Assembly (NCBI RefSeq): GCF_004365705.1
Contig: NZ_SOBN01000001.1
Span: 1,302,001-1,366,000, forward strand
DNA length: 64,000 bases
Direction: 5' to 3'
Source of the DNA: Streptomyces sp. 846.5
GTDB lineage: Bacteria; Actinomycetota; Actinomycetes; Streptomycetales; Streptomycetaceae
Position 1 is the first letter of the stretch; the number at the start of each line of letters is the position of its first letter. Positions 32,340-41,794 of this stretch are shown here, one piece after another. The translations under genes and the position numbers were made by a program. The notes below the pieces were generated by a model that was given only the letters and a program-made list of their open reading frames with translations, did no database searches and had not been told where the DNA came from.

Positions 32340-33353
32340 TCAGGTGATGTCGTCCATGCGCTCGCCCCTGGCGGCGGGGACCCCGGCGGCCTCGTCCTCG
32401 TCCGGGTGGTAGACCATCGGCTCGGCGTGCGCGAACTCCTCGGCGGAGACCGTCTCGGCACGGACGTCCGAGGGGGTCAGGTCCAGCGAGGAGGCGACAT
32501 CCGCGTCCAGCAGGCTGTCCGGGTCCTCGACGGCCTTGCGGCGGGCCTTGGCCCGGTCGTGCAGCGTGCAGACGCCCAGGGCCAGCAGGAACAGCACGCA
32601 GATCGGGACAGCCAGCACGCTCATGGTCAGCGGGTCGCCGGTCGGGGTGGCCACGGCCGAGAACACGAAGATGATGAAGATGATCCCGCGCCACCAGCTG
32701 CGGAGTTTCGCGGCGCTGAGGATGCCGAGGAAGTTCAGCGCCACCAGCAGCAGCGGCAGTTCGAAGGAGAGGCCGAAGACCATCACCATGCGGATGAAGA
32801 AGTCCAGGAACTCGGCGCCCGAGAAGGCCAGCGAGAAGCCCGGCGGGTTGAAGCTGACCAGGATGCCCAGGGCCTTGGGGAAGATCCAGTAGGCCAGGTA
32901 GGCCCCGACCAGGAACAGCGGCACCGCGGCGGCAGTGAAGCTGAGGCCGTACTTCTTCTCCTTCTTGTACAGCCCGGGCGCGACGAACGCCCAGAGCTGG
33001 TAGGTCCAGACCGGGCTGGCCAGGATCAGGCCGGCCATCATCGAGACCTTGAAGGTGAAGGACAGCGGTGCGAGCACGCCGTTGTTGACCAGCAGCCCGT
33101 TCGGGCAGGCCTTGGTGAGCTGGCCGTATCCGTGCACACCCTTGATCGCGCAGGCGGGCCCGGTGAGCTGGTTGATCAGCCAGTTGTGGATGACCCAGCC
33201 GAGCACCGTGGTGACCAGCAGCGCCGCGAGACAGATCAGCAACCGGTTGCGAAGCTCACGGAGATGATCCGAGAGGGGCATGCGTCCCTCGTTGTCCTTC
33301 GGCTGCTTCTGACGTCCGACCGACGGACGGCTGCTGCCCTGGGTGTCGCTCAC
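32340..33353 (-). CDS. tatC: Sec-independent (Tat) translocase subunit TatC
   Basis: 337 residues. MPLSDHLRELRNRLLICLAA is the TatC N-terminal signature and six membrane segments follow (for example GLILASPVWTYQLWAFVAPG and PLLLVALNFLGI). It is the twin-arginine signal receptor of the Tat export machine in the cytoplasmic membrane. Extra residues at both ends (a basic N-tail and an acidic 85-residue C-tail) are usual in streptomycetes. Start is GTG 33353; an internal ATG 33281 is possible. 57 bp after tatA. It may export the RR-containing hydrolases at 7.6-14 kb. Confidence 0.96.
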   Translation of the reverse strand: MSDTQGSSRPSVGRQKQPKDNEGRMPLSDHLRELRNRLLICLAALLVTTVLGWVIHNWLINQLTGPACAIKGVHGYGQLTKACPNGLLVNNGVLAPLSFTFKVSMMAGLILASPVWTYQLWAFVAPGLYKKEKKYGLSFTAAAVPLFLVGAYLAYWIFPKALGILVSFNPPGFSLAFSGAEFLDFFIRMVMVFGLSFELPLLLVALNFLGILSAAKLRSWWRGIIFIIFVFSAVATPTGDPLTMSVLAVPICVLFLLALGVCTLHDRAKARRKAVEDPDSLLDADVASSLDLTPSDVRAETVSAEEFAHAEPMVYHPDEDEAAGVPAARGERMDDIT

Positions 33354-33410
33354 CGTGCGGCTTCAGTCCCTGCGAGATGGGTGGATGGAGAGGTCGAGCG
33401 GGAGCGCGGG

Positions 33411-33698
33411 TCAGGCCTTGGCGGTGGTCGTCGGCTCGGGCACGGCGTCGGCCACCGGACGGGCGGTCGCGGCCTCGCCGGGCGCGGCCTGGATGGTCTT
33501 GGGGACGACGACGGACTCGGCCGTCGCGGTCTTGGCCTCGGCCACCTTGTCGTCCGACTTCATCGCACCGACCTCGGACTTGAGGATGCGCAGGGACTTG
33601 CCAAGGGCGCGGGCGGAGTCGGGCAGCCGCTTGGCTCCGAAGAGCAGCAGCACGACGACCGCCAGGATGATGATTTCAAGTCCGCGGTTCTCGAGCAT
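33411..33698 (-). CDS. tatA: Sec-independent (Tat) translocase subunit TatA
   Basis: 95 residues. A short N-terminus, one membrane helix ([20 protein letters not shown]) and an amphipathic helix with the F-G hinge and [19 protein letters not shown] are diagnostic for TatA/E. The C-terminal 45 residues are Ala/Thr-rich and disordered. It forms the protein-conducting oligomer recruited by TatC. AGAGGGA precedes ATG 33698. TATTAT near 33735 may be its -10, so a promoter inside the block is likely. Confidence 0.96.
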   Translation of the reverse strand: MLENRGLEIIILAVVVLLLFGAKRLPDSARALGKSLRILKSEVGAMKSDDKVAEAKTATAESVVVPKTIQAAPGEAATARPVADAVPEPTTTAKA

Positions 33699-33854
33699 GG
33701 GTATCCCTCTTCGTCGTGGTCTCTGCGCCGATAATACGCAGGGGACCTGTGGGCAGGTCCAGAGCCGGAGCATAAGTCGAGGTCTGGCTACCTCGCCCTC
33801 ATCCTACGCGGGCACAGCCGATCACAGTATGAACGGGAGCCTACGGATCGGGAA

Positions 33855-34073
33855 CTACGCGTGGGGCACCAGGTTCCCGGCCCGGCGGGCGACCGGGTCG
33901 GCGGCCCGCTCCAGGTTGGCCGCCGCCCCCGCGATGCGGCCCGCTCCCCGGTCCAGTTCGTGCGAGAGTGCGAGCACCTGCCGGTACACCAGCAGCGCGC
34001 ACCAGCCCAGGACGAGGAGCCCTGCGGTGCACAGGCCGACGGCGGCGACGATCATCCAAGGCATGCCCGCCAT
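33855..34073 (-). CDS. small single-pass membrane protein
   Basis: 72 residues: one N-terminal membrane helix (MIVAAVGLCTAGLLVLGWCA) followed by a helical cytoplasmic segment (LALSHELDRGAGRIAGAAAN). No family recognised. The position between the pafBC-Zn ribbon genes and tatA suggests membership of that unit; the gap to tatA is 156 bp. A similarly placed small gene is common in this neighbourhood in streptomycetes (general knowledge, not checked). Confidence 0.65.
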   Translation of the reverse strand: MAGMPWMIVAAVGLCTAGLLVLGWCALLVYRQVLALSHELDRGAGRIAGAAANLERAADPVARRAGNLVPHA

Positions 34074-34100
34074 CCTAGGGCCGTGGCGGCAGTCGGCCGG

Positions 34101-34331
34101 TCAGCGGACCACGTGCAGCCGCAGGGCGGGCACTCCGGCCCCGGTCAGCGCCTCGACGATGCGTTCCCCGGCCCGTTTGCGGACCTGGGCCTCGCAGCTC
34201 GGGCAGGTGAACGAGTAGTAGGTCCGCTCGCTGGTGCGCCCCAGCGAGAGGCGGAAGGCATCGGGGCGCAGCTCGACCGTGCTGCGGCACTCCGGGCAGT
34301 AGGCCCGGAAGCGGGTGGCCGCCCCGGTCAC
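34101..34331 (-). CDS. small zinc-ribbon protein coupled to pafC
   Basis: 76 residues from GTG 34331, whose bases overlap the pafC stop (GTGA). Two CPxC knuckles, CPEC near residue 12 and CPSC near residue 46, frame a beta-ribbon (STVELRPDAFRLSLGRTSER) and predict one structural zinc. A C-terminal helix (GERIVEALTGAGV) follows. Length and pattern suggest an RNA- or protein-binding ribbon rather than an enzyme. The coupled start means it is made in proportion to PafC, so a role with the PafBC regulator is possible but unproven. Confidence 0.72.
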   Translation of the reverse strand: MTGAATRFRAYCPECRSTVELRPDAFRLSLGRTSERTYYSFTCPSCEAQVRKRAGERIVEALTGAGVPALRLHVVR

Positions 34332-35290
34332 CCCTGCGCCCCCGCTTCGGCATAGCGCGCCAGGGCGCCGGCGGCGATGCTTCGGGCCCGCTCGGCGAGG
34401 TCCGGCGGCTCGGTGATCCGGCCGTCCGCGCCCAGCCGGAGCGCCAGCCGTAGCAGCCCGGTGGGGTCCGGGGTGCGCAGGGTGATCCTCAGCCCGCCGT
34501 CGGGCAGCTCCATCGCGTTTTCGTATGTGTAGTACTCGGTGACCCAGCGACCGCCCGGACCCACCTCCAGGACCACCTGCGGGTCGTCCTCGGCCGGGCG
34601 GACCAGCCCCTCGGACAGGTCGCGCAGCACCAGCGGCGGCGGGTCGGAGGGCACGTCGAGGACCTTGATGTCGGCGATCCGGTCCAGCCGGAACATCCGG
34701 CGGTCCTCGGACAGCCGGCACCAGCCCTCCAGGTAGGTGTGGCCCTCGGTGACCAGGCGGATCGGGTCGACCTCGCGCTCGGTCATCTCGCCGCGGCCCG
34801 AGGAGTAGTAGCGCAGCCACAGCCGGCGACGCTCGGTGATGGCCCGGTCGGCGTCGGCGAAGACGCTGCCCTCGGCCTCGAAGGTCACCCCGACCCTGGC
34901 GCTGCCCTCGGCCGCGTCCCCCGCCGCGGCCTCCAGCTTGGCGACGGCGCGGGTCAGCGCGGCCCGGTCGCGCTCGCGCAGGCCGGGCAGCCCGGCCACC
35001 GCGCGGGCCGCGACCAGCAGTGAGATGGCCTCGTCCGAGGACAGCCGCAGTGGCTGGGCGACGTCGTCGGCGTTGTGCCACCAGATCCGCTCGCCGTCGG
35101 TGTCGATGTCGAGCAGGTCGCCGCCGCGGAAGCTGGTCCCGCACATCGGCAGCACATTGAGGTCGCCGACGAGCTCACGCTCGGTGATGCCGAAGGCCCG
35201 GGCCACCTCGCCGACCCGGGCGCCGGGGCGCTCGCGGAGATAGGTGACCAGGGACAGCATCCGACGCGTCTGGTCGATGGCGTTGCTCAC
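34328..35290 (-). CDS. pafC: PafC, WYL-domain transcriptional regulator
   Basis: 320 residues: an N-terminal helix-turn-helix (LVTYLRERPGARVGEVARAF, then ITERELVGDLNVLPMCG) and a WYL domain (DPIRLVTEGHTYLEGWC, SEDRRMFRLDRIADI) plus a WCX C-terminal domain. PafB and PafC act together to activate many DNA-damage genes in mycobacteria through a sigma-dependent TTGTCR-type promoter. Start is GTG 35290, overlapping the pafB stop by 4 bp, so subunits are made together. The gene is downstream of the Pup-ligase and FKBP genes, as in other actinobacteria. Confidence 0.94.
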   Translation of the reverse strand: MSNAIDQTRRMLSLVTYLRERPGARVGEVARAFGITERELVGDLNVLPMCGTSFRGGDLLDIDTDGERIWWHNADDVAQPLRLSSDEAISLLVAARAVAGLPGLRERDRAALTRAVAKLEAAAGDAAEGSARVGVTFEAEGSVFADADRAITERRRLWLRYYSSGRGEMTEREVDPIRLVTEGHTYLEGWCRLSEDRRMFRLDRIADIKVLDVPSDPPPLVLRDLSEGLVRPAEDDPQVVLEVGPGGRWVTEYYTYENAMELPDGGLRITLRTPDPTGLLRLALRLGADGRITEPPDLAERARSIAAGALARYAEAGAQG

Positions 35291-36282
35291 TGCGTGAACC
35301 CTCCTGAGACAGACACTGTCGTACCCGCCACGGCGCGCAGCCGGGCGATGACGTCGGAGCGCAGTTCCGCCGGGCCGACCACGACCACATCGGCGCCGAA
35401 CTCGGTGAGGTCGGCGGCCAGGCCGTGCCCGAACGGGATCTCCAGCTCGTCCCAGTCGGCATCGACCGGCTCGGCGTGCAGCGCCTTGGTTCGCAGCGGG
35501 AAGGCCGCGCCGCGGCGCAGCCGGATCCTGGCGGTGGCGGTGGCCCCCTCCCCCGCGAACCGGGCGACGTGCTGGCGGACGTCGACGTGGTCGGGGACCT
35601 CGGCCTGGAAGGCGTCGTGGCGGGCCTTGACCCGGCCGGTGATCCGGCTCAGCCGGAACACTCGGACGTCCTTGCGGTCGCGGTCCCAGCCGGCCAGGTA
35701 CCAGTGGCCGTGCCAGCACTCCAGGGCCCAGGGCTCGACACCGCGCTGCTCGGGCTGGGACGCCCCGGACTTGCGGTAGGCGAAGGAGACCGGCCGGCGG
35801 TCACGGGCGGCGGCCAGCAGCGGCTCGAAGGCGGCCTCCCGGGCCGGGATACGTGGTTCCAGGGCCGAATGCGCCTCTGCGCCGTCCCCCTCGGCGAGTG
35901 CGCCCCCGGCGCGCAGCTTGTGCAGCGCGCCGCTGGCCGCTCCGGCGAGCCGGGCCTGGGTCCAGACCCCGGCGGCGAGGCTCAGCGCGGCGGCCTCCTC
36001 GGCGTCCAGGGAGATCTCCGGCAACCGGTTGCGGTCCCGCCGGGCGAGGTAGCCCAGCTCGCCGTCGAGGGCGTTCTCGTCCACGTCGATGACCAGGCCG
36101 AGCTCGCGCAGATCGTCCTTGTCGCGCTCGAACATCCGGTTGAAGGAGTCCTCGCTGGCGCTGTCCGCGGCCTCCCGGTACGCCTCGATGGAGTCCCGCA
36201 ACTCCCGCTTGCTCAGCGGTCGTTTGGTGTTCATCAGACACAGCGCGAGGTTCATCAGACGCTCGGACTTGGCGATGGGCAT
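35287..36282 (-). CDS. pafB: PafB, WYL-domain transcriptional regulator
   Basis: 331 residues. The N-terminal HTH (AKSERLMNLALCLMNTKRPL, then SKRELRDSIEAYRE) and FNRMFERDKDDLRELGL are typical of PafB; the WYL motif is in CWHGHWYLAGWD and the WCX domain follows. The WYL domain senses a nucleic-acid ligand, probably single-stranded DNA, during damage. Start ATG 36282 has GGGAAGGG 7 bases upstream; the frame is open to 36327. A strong terminator separates it from the FKBP gene, so it must have its own promoter in 36283-36356, where no RecA-NDp pattern was found. Confidence 0.95.
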   Translation of the reverse strand: MPIAKSERLMNLALCLMNTKRPLSKRELRDSIEAYREAADSASEDSFNRMFERDKDDLRELGLVIDVDENALDGELGYLARRDRNRLPEISLDAEEAAALSLAAGVWTQARLAGAASGALHKLRAGGALAEGDGAEAHSALEPRIPAREAAFEPLLAAARDRRPVSFAYRKSGASQPEQRGVEPWALECWHGHWYLAGWDRDRKDVRVFRLSRITGRVKARHDAFQAEVPDHVDVRQHVARFAGEGATATARIRLRRGAAFPLRTKALHAEPVDADWDELEIPFGHGLAADLTEFGADVVVVGPAELRSDVIARLRAVAGTTVSVSGGFTQ

Positions 36283-36356
36283 CGCACACCCTTCCCTGGG
36301 CTCGGACATCAGATATGCCCGGCGCACACGACCGTACCGGTACCGGGCCCGACCAC

Positions 36357-36404
36357 AAAAGCGCGGCCCCGCCCCACCACGACTGTGGTAGAGCGGGGCC
36401 GCGC
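36357..36404 (-). terminator. strong intrinsic terminator after FKBP gene
   Basis: A perfect 12-bp stem, GCGCGGCCCCGC (36361-36372) with GCGGGGCCGCGC (36393-36404), plus an inner CCACCAC/GTGGT pairing. On the minus strand it is followed by TTTT (36360-36357). It lies 23 bases after the FKBP stop. Confidence 0.9.
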
Positions 36405-36427
36405 GGAGCTGCCTCGGCGGGACTGCC

Positions 36428-36799
36428 TCAGACGCCCAGCAGGTCCACGACGAAGATCAGGGTCTCGCCCGGCTTGATCGCGGGGGTGGGGCTCTGGTTG
36501 CCGTAGGCCAGGTGCGCCGGGATGACCAGCTCGCGCCGGCCGCCGACCTTCATGCCCACGACGCCCTGGTCCCAGCCCTTGATGACCCGGCCGCCACCGA
36601 GCGGGAACTTGAACGCGGAGCCGCGGTTCCAGCTGGCGTCGAACTCCTCACCGGTGCTGAAGGACACGCCGACGTAGTGGACGCTGACGTTGTGGCCGGG
36701 CTTGGCCTCCTCGCCGTCACCCACCCAGATGTCCCTGATCTGCAGCTCGGCCGGCGGCTCGCCGCCCGGGAAGTCGATCTCCGGCTTCTCGATGCTCAA
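36428..36799 (-). CDS. cytoplasmic FKBP-type peptidyl-prolyl isomerase
   Basis: 123 residues, one FKBP domain of ordinary length. Active-site words: VHYVGVSFSTGEEFDASW, FPLGGGRVIKGWDQGVVGM and HLAYGNQ. It catalyses cis-trans isomerisation of X-Pro bonds. There is no signal peptide. The start appears to be TTG 36799 with AGGAG in front; no ATG fits the conserved N-terminus. It sits between a secreted FKBP lipoprotein and pafB; both FKBP genes are known neighbours of the Pup locus in streptomycetes. Confidence 0.94.
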   Translation of the reverse strand: MSIEKPEIDFPGGEPPAELQIRDIWVGDGEEAKPGHNVSVHYVGVSFSTGEEFDASWNRGSAFKFPLGGGRVIKGWDQGVVGMKVGGRRELVIPAHLAYGNQSPTPAIKPGETLIFVVDLLGV

Positions 36800-36879
36800 G
36801 GTTGCTTCTCCTCGTTGCTGTCCGGGGTCGTCCCCCCGGCTCAGGATGTACGTTACGCCCAGGGCAGCACGGCGGCGGG

Positions 36880-37899
36880 CTAGGCGGCGGCCAGGATGTC
36901 CACGACGAACACCATGTCGGCGTTGGCCGCGATCCCGCTGTTGGCCGGCGGGGAGGCGCCGTAGGCCAGCTTGGACGGGATGGACAGCAGCACCCGGCTG
37001 CCGACCGTCTGGCCCACCAGGCCCTGGTCCCAGCCGGTGATGACCTGCTGCTGGCCGATGACCGTCGCCATCGCGCCGTTGTCCTTCCAGGACGAGTCGA
37101 ACACCTTGCCGTCCGCCAGGGTCGCCCCGGTGTACTGGACGATGATCGTCTGACCGCTCAGCACCTTCGCCCCGGCGCCCTTGATCAGCACCCCGGTCTC
37201 CAGCTTGGCCGGCTTCTTGGCCGCGTCCGGGATGGTGAAGGTCGCGGCCTTGCCCGCGGTGGCGACCACCGTCGGCATACCGGCCGGGGAGGCCACCTGG
37301 GTGCCGGTCACGTCGTCCTTGGCGCCGACCACCTGGTTGATGTCGATCACAAAGACCAGGGTGTCCTTGGCGGTGACCCCGGTCGGCTCGGAGGAGGCCA
37401 TCTGCGCCGAGGCCGCACCGGGCGGCGCGACCACCACGACCCGGCTGCCGACCTTGTGACCCACCACGGCCTTGTCCAGCGCCGGGATCATCGTGTCGGT
37501 GGGCTTGCGCACCGCCGGGGCGCTGGTCTTGCCGTAGGCCGTGTTCAGGGTCTTGCCGGTGGTCCAGTCCTCGACCGTGAAGTTGAAGATGGCGAAGTTG
37601 GCGGTGGTCGCCGTGGCACCGGTGCCCTCGGTCACCGTGTGCACCACGAACTTGTCCGTCGGCGTCCCGCTCGGCAGCGTCAGCGTGATGTCCTTGCCGA
37701 AGGTCCCGCCGACCGTCGGCAGGCCCACGGTCGTGTCCACCACCGCCGGCACCGGCACCGCCTTGGCGGACGCCGACGCGGACGCGGAGGCTGTGGGCGT
37801 CGTCGCGTCCGCGGACTTCGACTTGGAGCCGCTACTGCACGCGGTCAGCAGCAAGGCGGGCACCAGGAGCAGCGCGGCGGCAGTGGCGGTTCGGCGCAC
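36880..37899 (-). CDS. secreted two-domain FKBP lipoprotein
   Basis: 339 residues. The signal peptide ends LLLTAC with lipid-anchored Cys21, followed by a Ser/Ala-rich spacer. Two FKBP-like domains: a degenerate one (about 85-200, FTVEDWTTGKTLNTAYGKTS) and a canonical one (about 245-337, VQYTGATLADGKVFDSSW, ITGWDQGLVGQ, KLAYGASPP). Only the second keeps the usual FKBP core, so the first may be structural. Acts outside the membrane in folding exported proteins. ATG 37899; downstream of pafA on the minus strand. Confidence 0.93.
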   Translation of the reverse strand: MRRTATAAALLLVPALLLTACSSGSKSKSADATTPTASASASASAKAVPVPAVVDTTVGLPTVGGTFGKDITLTLPSGTPTDKFVVHTVTEGTGATATTANFAIFNFTVEDWTTGKTLNTAYGKTSAPAVRKPTDTMIPALDKAVVGHKVGSRVVVVAPPGAASAQMASSEPTGVTAKDTLVFVIDINQVVGAKDDVTGTQVASPAGMPTVVATAGKAATFTIPDAAKKPAKLETGVLIKGAGAKVLSGQTIIVQYTGATLADGKVFDSSWKDNGAMATVIGQQQVITGWDQGLVGQTVGSRVLLSIPSKLAYGASPPANSGIAANADMVFVVDILAAA

Positions 37900-37981
37900 G
37901 ATCGTCCTTAGGGTGGAGAGAAATGGAGCAGCGGTCCGTCCGCGCCACTCTACGACCTCTCCTTACCCGCACCACAATCAC

Positions 37982-38020
37982 CAGGCCCCCGTGCCGTCAC
38001 AATAGGGACACGGGGGCCTG
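37982..38020 (-). terminator. terminator after pafA
   Basis: CAGGCCCCCGTG (37982-37993) and CACGGGGGCCTG (38009-38020) form a perfect 12-bp stem with a 15-base loop, 23 bases after the pafA stop on the minus strand. Confidence 0.85.
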
Positions 38021-38043
38021 CGTATTTCCCGGGAAAACGGGAC

Positions 38044-39405
38044 TCACATTCCGGCGATCAGCTTCTCCACCCGCTCGTCCACCGAGCGGAACGGGTCCTT
38101 GCAGAGGACCGTGCGCTGCGCCTGGTCGTTGAGCTTCAGATGCACCCAGTCGACGGTGAAGTCGCGGCGCTGCTCCTGGGCCCGGCGGATGAAGTCACCG
38201 CGGAGCCGGGCCCGGGTGGTCTGCGGGGGGACCGACTTGGCCTCGAAGATCTTCAGATCGTCGGTGACCCGCTCCGCCTGGCCCCGGTTCTGCAGCAGGT
38301 AGTACAGGCCCCGGCGGCGGTGGATGTCGTGGTAGGCGAGGTCGATCTGGGCGACCCGCGGGTGCGACATGCTGATGCCGTTCTTGGCCCGGTAGCGCTC
38401 GATCAGCTGGTACTTCATCACCCAGTCGATCTCGCGGTCGACCTTGGAGTAGTCCTCGGCCCGGATCGCCTCCAGGGTGCGGCCCCACAGGTCCAGCACC
38501 CTGGCCACGGTGCCGGTGCGGATGCCCTTGGCGTCGGCGAAGGCGCTGGCCTTGGAGAAGTACTCCTCCTGGATGTCCAGCGCGCTGGCCTCCCGGCCGT
38601 TCGCCAGCCGCACCTGCCGGGAGCCGGTGAGGTCGTGGCTGACCTCGCGGATGGCCCGGATCGGGTTCTCCAGGGTGAGGTCGCGCAGCACCGTGCCGGC
38701 CTCGATCATCTTCAGCACCAGGTCGGTCGCGCCCACCTTGAGCAGGGTGGTGGTCTCCGACATGTTGGAGTCGCCGACGATCACATGGAGCCGGCGGTAG
38801 CGCTCGGCGTCGGCGTGCGGCTCGTCCCGGGTGTTGATGATCGGACGGGAGCGGGTGGTCGCCGAGCTCACGCCCTCCCAGATGTGCTCGGCCCTCTGGC
38901 TGACGCAGTAGACCGCGCCGCGCGGGGTCTGCAGCACCTTGCCGGCGCCGCAGATCAGCTGCCGGGTGACCAGGAAGGGGATCAGGATGTCGGCCAGCCG
39001 GGAGAACTCGCCGTGCCGGCCGACCAGGTAGTTCTCATGGCAGCCGTAGGAGTTCCCGGCCGAGTCGGTGTTGTTCTTGAACAGGTAGACGTCGCCGGCG
39101 ATGCCCTCCTCGTGCAGCCGCCGCTCGGCGTCCACCAGCAGGCCCTCGAGGATCCGCTCCCCCGCCTTGTCGTGGGTCACCAGCTCGGCGACGTCGTCGC
39201 ACTCGGGGGTGGCGTACTCAGGGTGCGAGCCCACGTCCAGGTAGAGCCGGGCCCCGTTGCGCAGGAAGACGTTGCTGCTGCGGCCCCAGGACACCACGCG
39301 GCGGAACAGGTAGCGGGCCACCTCGTCCGGGGACAGCCTGCGCTGGCCACGGAAGGTGCAGGTCACCCCGTACTCGTTCTCCAGTCCGAAGATTCTGCGG
39401 TCCAT
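38044..39405 (-). CDS. pafA: PafA, Pup-protein ligase
   Basis: 453 residues. [16 protein letters not shown] starts the carboxylate-amine ligase fold, with the Mg-binding Glu in the E-x-E-Y motif; [16 protein letters not shown] and [17 protein letters not shown] are the further active-site segments. PafA joins the gamma-carboxylate of Pup's C-terminal Glu to substrate lysines with ATP. It differs from Dop by lacking the Dop loop. Own upstream region 39406-39478 includes a small inverted repeat TCGGAC-ACA-GTCCGA (39452-39466). Confidence 0.96.
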   Translation of the reverse strand: MDRRIFGLENEYGVTCTFRGQRRLSPDEVARYLFRRVVSWGRSSNVFLRNGARLYLDVGSHPEYATPECDDVAELVTHDKAGERILEGLLVDAERRLHEEGIAGDVYLFKNNTDSAGNSYGCHENYLVGRHGEFSRLADILIPFLVTRQLICGAGKVLQTPRGAVYCVSQRAEHIWEGVSSATTRSRPIINTRDEPHADAERYRRLHVIVGDSNMSETTTLLKVGATDLVLKMIEAGTVLRDLTLENPIRAIREVSHDLTGSRQVRLANGREASALDIQEEYFSKASAFADAKGIRTGTVARVLDLWGRTLEAIRAEDYSKVDREIDWVMKYQLIERYRAKNGISMSHPRVAQIDLAYHDIHRRRGLYYLLQNRGQAERVTDDLKIFEAKSVPPQTTRARLRGDFIRRAQEQRRDFTVDWVHLKLNDQAQRTVLCKDPFRSVDERVEKLIAGM

Positions 39406-39478
39406 GGTGTCTCCCCTTTGCCGGGCCGTACCTCACTCAGAATGTGCACGCTCGGACACAGTCCGAAACCGAAAAGGA

Positions 39479-39511
39479 GCCGGAGGGCACACCATCGCCA
39501 TGCCCTCCGGC
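39479..39511 (-). terminator. terminator of the pup-prcBA operon
   Basis: GCCGGAGGGCA (39479-39489) and TGCCCTCCGGC (39501-39511), perfect 11-bp stem with an 11-base loop, followed on the minus strand by CCTTTTC. Begins 16 bases after the prcA stop. Confidence 0.88.
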
Positions 39512-39527
39512 GTGAACGGAACTGGTA

Positions 39528-40322
39528 TCACTCCTCGGACGAGGTATCGGTCGACTCCTCGACCGACTCCTCGACCGCGGCCTCCGCCGGGATGTCGTCC
39601 TCGTCGCCGACGGCGGTCTCGTCGCCCGCCAGCAGACGGCCGAGCTGGCCGCCCACCAGGCGCTTGAACTTGCGCTGCTGCCAGCGACTGCGGTCCAGGA
39701 CCGCGACCTCCAGCTGATCCTGGGTCAGCGTGCGGGCCTGGCCGCCGTTGGGATCGCGGGCCAGGCCGTCGACCGCGAGCTTCAGCGCCTCGGGGAGGGT
39801 CAGGCCCTCGGCGTGGTGCTGCTGGAGGTAGGTGCTGATGGATTCGGAGTTCCCGCCGACCGCGACGGTGTGCTGCTCGTCGACGACCGAGCCGTCCGGG
39901 GTGAGCCGGTAGATCTGGTCGTCGTCCGGGCCCTTGCCGACCTCGGCGACGATCAGCTCCACCTCGTACGGCTTCTCGCCGGTGGAGGAGAAGATGGTGC
40001 CCAGGGTCTGGGCGTAGACGTTCGCCAGGCCGCGGGCGTTGACGTCGGCCCGGTCGTAGGAGTACCCGCGCAGGTCGGCGTAGCGGACGCCGCCGATCCG
40101 CAGGTTCTCGAACTCGTTGTAGCGGCCGACCGCGGCGAAGGCGATGCGGTCGTAGATCTCGGAGACCTTGTGCAGCGCCCGGGAGGTGTTCTCCGCCACA
40201 AAGACGATGCCGTCGGCGTAGGTGAGCACGACCACGCTGCGGCCGCGAGCGATGCCCTTGCGGGCGTACTCGGCGCGGTCGGCCATGGCCTGCTGGGGTG
40301 AGACGTAGAACGGCGTCGACAC
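39528..40322 (-). CDS. prcA: 20S proteasome alpha subunit
   Basis: 264 residues. The alpha-subunit N-terminus ([20 protein letters not shown]) and the gate-forming segment are present; [20 protein letters not shown] replaces the catalytic Thr of beta subunits. The acidic C-terminal tail (from [10 protein letters not shown]) is disordered. Seven copies form the outer ring that docks Arc. Start is GTG 40322; 54 bp follow the prcB stop. It ends the operon before a strong terminator. Confidence 0.96.
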   Translation of the reverse strand: MSTPFYVSPQQAMADRAEYARKGIARGRSVVVLTYADGIVFVAENTSRALHKVSEIYDRIAFAAVGRYNEFENLRIGGVRYADLRGYSYDRADVNARGLANVYAQTLGTIFSSTGEKPYEVELIVAEVGKGPDDDQIYRLTPDGSVVDEQHTVAVGGNSESISTYLQQHHAEGLTLPEALKLAVDGLARDPNGGQARTLTQDQLEVAVLDRSRWQQRKFKRLVGGQLGRLLAGDETAVGDEDDIPAEAAVEESVEESTDTSSEE

Positions 40323-40376
40323 CGGCTGTCGCCCCTATCTGGAGTCGATGTGGAGTGGTGGTAGGAGAGATGAGGG

Positions 40377-41222
40377 CTAGAGAAGTCCGGCCTGCGGGCC
40401 GTTGGGGAACTCCAGGCGGTGGTCGAGGATGCTCCGGGCCAGCGCGCCGACCTCCTCGTCGGGGAGGCGGCGGAAGCCGTCCTCGGTGATGACGCCGACG
40501 ATCGGGAAGATGCCCCGGGTCAGGTCGGGACCGCCGGTGGCGGAGTCGTCGTCGGCGGCGTCGTAGAGCGCCTGGACGACCGCGGTGGTGGCCTGTTCGG
40601 CCGTCAGGTCGGCGCGGTAGAGCTTCTTCAGGGAGCCCTTGGCGAACAGCGAGCCCGAGCCGGTCGCGGCGAAGCCGACCTCCTCGGAGCGGCCGCCGGT
40701 GACGTCGTAGCTGAAGATCCGGCCCCGGCCGAGGTCGAGGTCGTAGCCGGCGAAGAGCGGCACCACGGCCAGGCCCTGCATGGCCATCCCGAGGTTGCCG
40801 CGGATCATGGTGGTGAGGCGGTTGGCCTTGCCCTCCAGGGAGAGCTGGGTGCCCTCGATCTTCTCGTAGTGCTCGAGTTCCAGCTGGAACAGGCGCACCA
40901 TCTCCACGGCGAGGCCGGCCGTGCCGGCGATGCCGACGGCGGAGTACTCGTCCGCGGGGAAGACCTTCTCGATGTCGCGCTGGGCGATCAGGTTCCCCAT
41001 GGTGGCCCGGCGGTCGCCGGCCAGGATCACCCCGCCGTCGAAGGTGACGGACACGATGGTGGTGCCGTGCGGAGCCTCCAGCGGTTGCAGCCCGGCCGGG
41101 AGGGTCCGGCGGCCCGGGAGCAGCTCCGGCTGATGGTCCGCCAGGAATTCGACGAAGGACGACGAACCCGGCGTCAAGAAGGCAGCCGGTAGACGCCCGG
41201 TGCCACGAGTGTTGGCTTCCAC
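40377..41222 (-). CDS. prcB: 20S proteasome beta subunit
   Basis: 281 residues with a 53-residue propeptide removed at [10 protein letters not shown], making Thr54 the N-terminal nucleophile. [12 protein letters not shown] carries the catalytic Asp/Lys environment and [10 protein letters not shown] the later conserved region. Forms the inner catalytic rings. Start is GTG 41222, lying 49 bases inside the preceding endonuclease gene in another frame, with GGAAGGGAAC as ribosome site. Expression is therefore entangled with that nuclease gene. Confidence 0.96.
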   Translation of the reverse strand: MEANTRGTGRLPAAFLTPGSSSFVEFLADHQPELLPGRRTLPAGLQPLEAPHGTTIVSVTFDGGVILAGDRRATMGNLIAQRDIEKVFPADEYSAVGIAGTAGLAVEMVRLFQLELEHYEKIEGTQLSLEGKANRLTTMIRGNLGMAMQGLAVVPLFAGYDLDLGRGRIFSYDVTGGRSEEVGFAATGSGSLFAKGSLKKLYRADLTAEQATTAVVQALYDAADDDSATGGPDLTRGIFPIVGVITEDGFRRLPDEEVGALARSILDHRLEFPNGPQAGLL

Positions 41223-41794
41223 ACGTTCCCTTCCAGATAGTCGGCCCCACGGCGGAGCAGGTCGGGCCGGTCCTTGAACTGCCCCAGTCCGCCATTGCAG
41301 TTGAAGCAGAGGATGGCTCGGACCCTACCCGTTTTATGGTCGTGATCCACATGTTCCGGGCCCGGAGTCAGACAGATCGCACAGACACCCATCTGGGCCT
41401 GGAGCATGGCGTCACGTTCAGCCTCCGTCAGTCCATAGGTGCGCTTGAGGTGGTCCCTCCGATGATCCGCTTTCCGGCATGCCTTGCATCGAGCGGCCAG
41501 GCCGTCCTTGCTGCGGGAGTGCCGATGCCAGTCACCGACTGGCTTGACCTGCTCACAACCTGGACAACGCTTCATCCCCTCAGGAGCGGATTCCGGAACG
41601 CCCTTGAGGGCGCGCCTTTCGGCACGTTTCCGAGCGTTCCACGCCTTGGCGTAGTCAGCGGTGCACTGCCGACAATAGGTCTGCAGGCCGTCCGACTGCG
41701 ACGTGCATCGAGCGAACATCTCCCGAGGCTTCACTCGTGAGCATCGGGGGCATTGCTTATCCATGACCTTGGATTCCATGATCCCTAAGGTCAC
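41174..41794 (-). CDS. endonuclease VII/HNH-type nuclease embedded in the pup operon
   Basis: 206 residues. Two N-terminal zinc knuckle pairs ([18 protein letters not shown]; then [19 protein letters not shown]) precede a recombination endonuclease VII/HNH core: [20 protein letters not shown], then [13 protein letters not shown]. His and Asp of HVDHDH are the expected catalytic residues. Start GTG 41794 overlaps the pup stop (GTGA); in-frame ATGs at 41779 and 41764 are alternatives. Its end overlaps prcB by 49 bp. Codon use is visibly richer in A/T at third positions than its neighbours, suggesting transfer. A function in proteolysis is not evident. Confidence 0.88.
   Translation of the reverse strand: MTLGIMESKVMDKQCPRCSRVKPREMFARCTSQSDGLQTYCRQCTADYAKAWNARKRAERRALKGVPESAPEGMKRCPGCEQVKPVGDWHRHSRSKDGLAARCKACRKADHRRDHLKRTYGLTEAERDAMLQAQMGVCAICLTPGPEHVDHDHKTGRVRAILCFNCNGGLGQFKDRPDLLRRGADYLEGNVWKPTLVAPGVYRLPS

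Noticed and set aside
33471..34253. Small plus-strand frames opposite tatA and pafC
   Set aside because: No ribosome sites or recognisable domains; complementary to conserved minus-strand genes.
39433..41352. Long minus-strand frame spanning prcA and prcB
   Set aside because: Arg/Pro-rich shadow; the real proteasome subunits occupy another frame.
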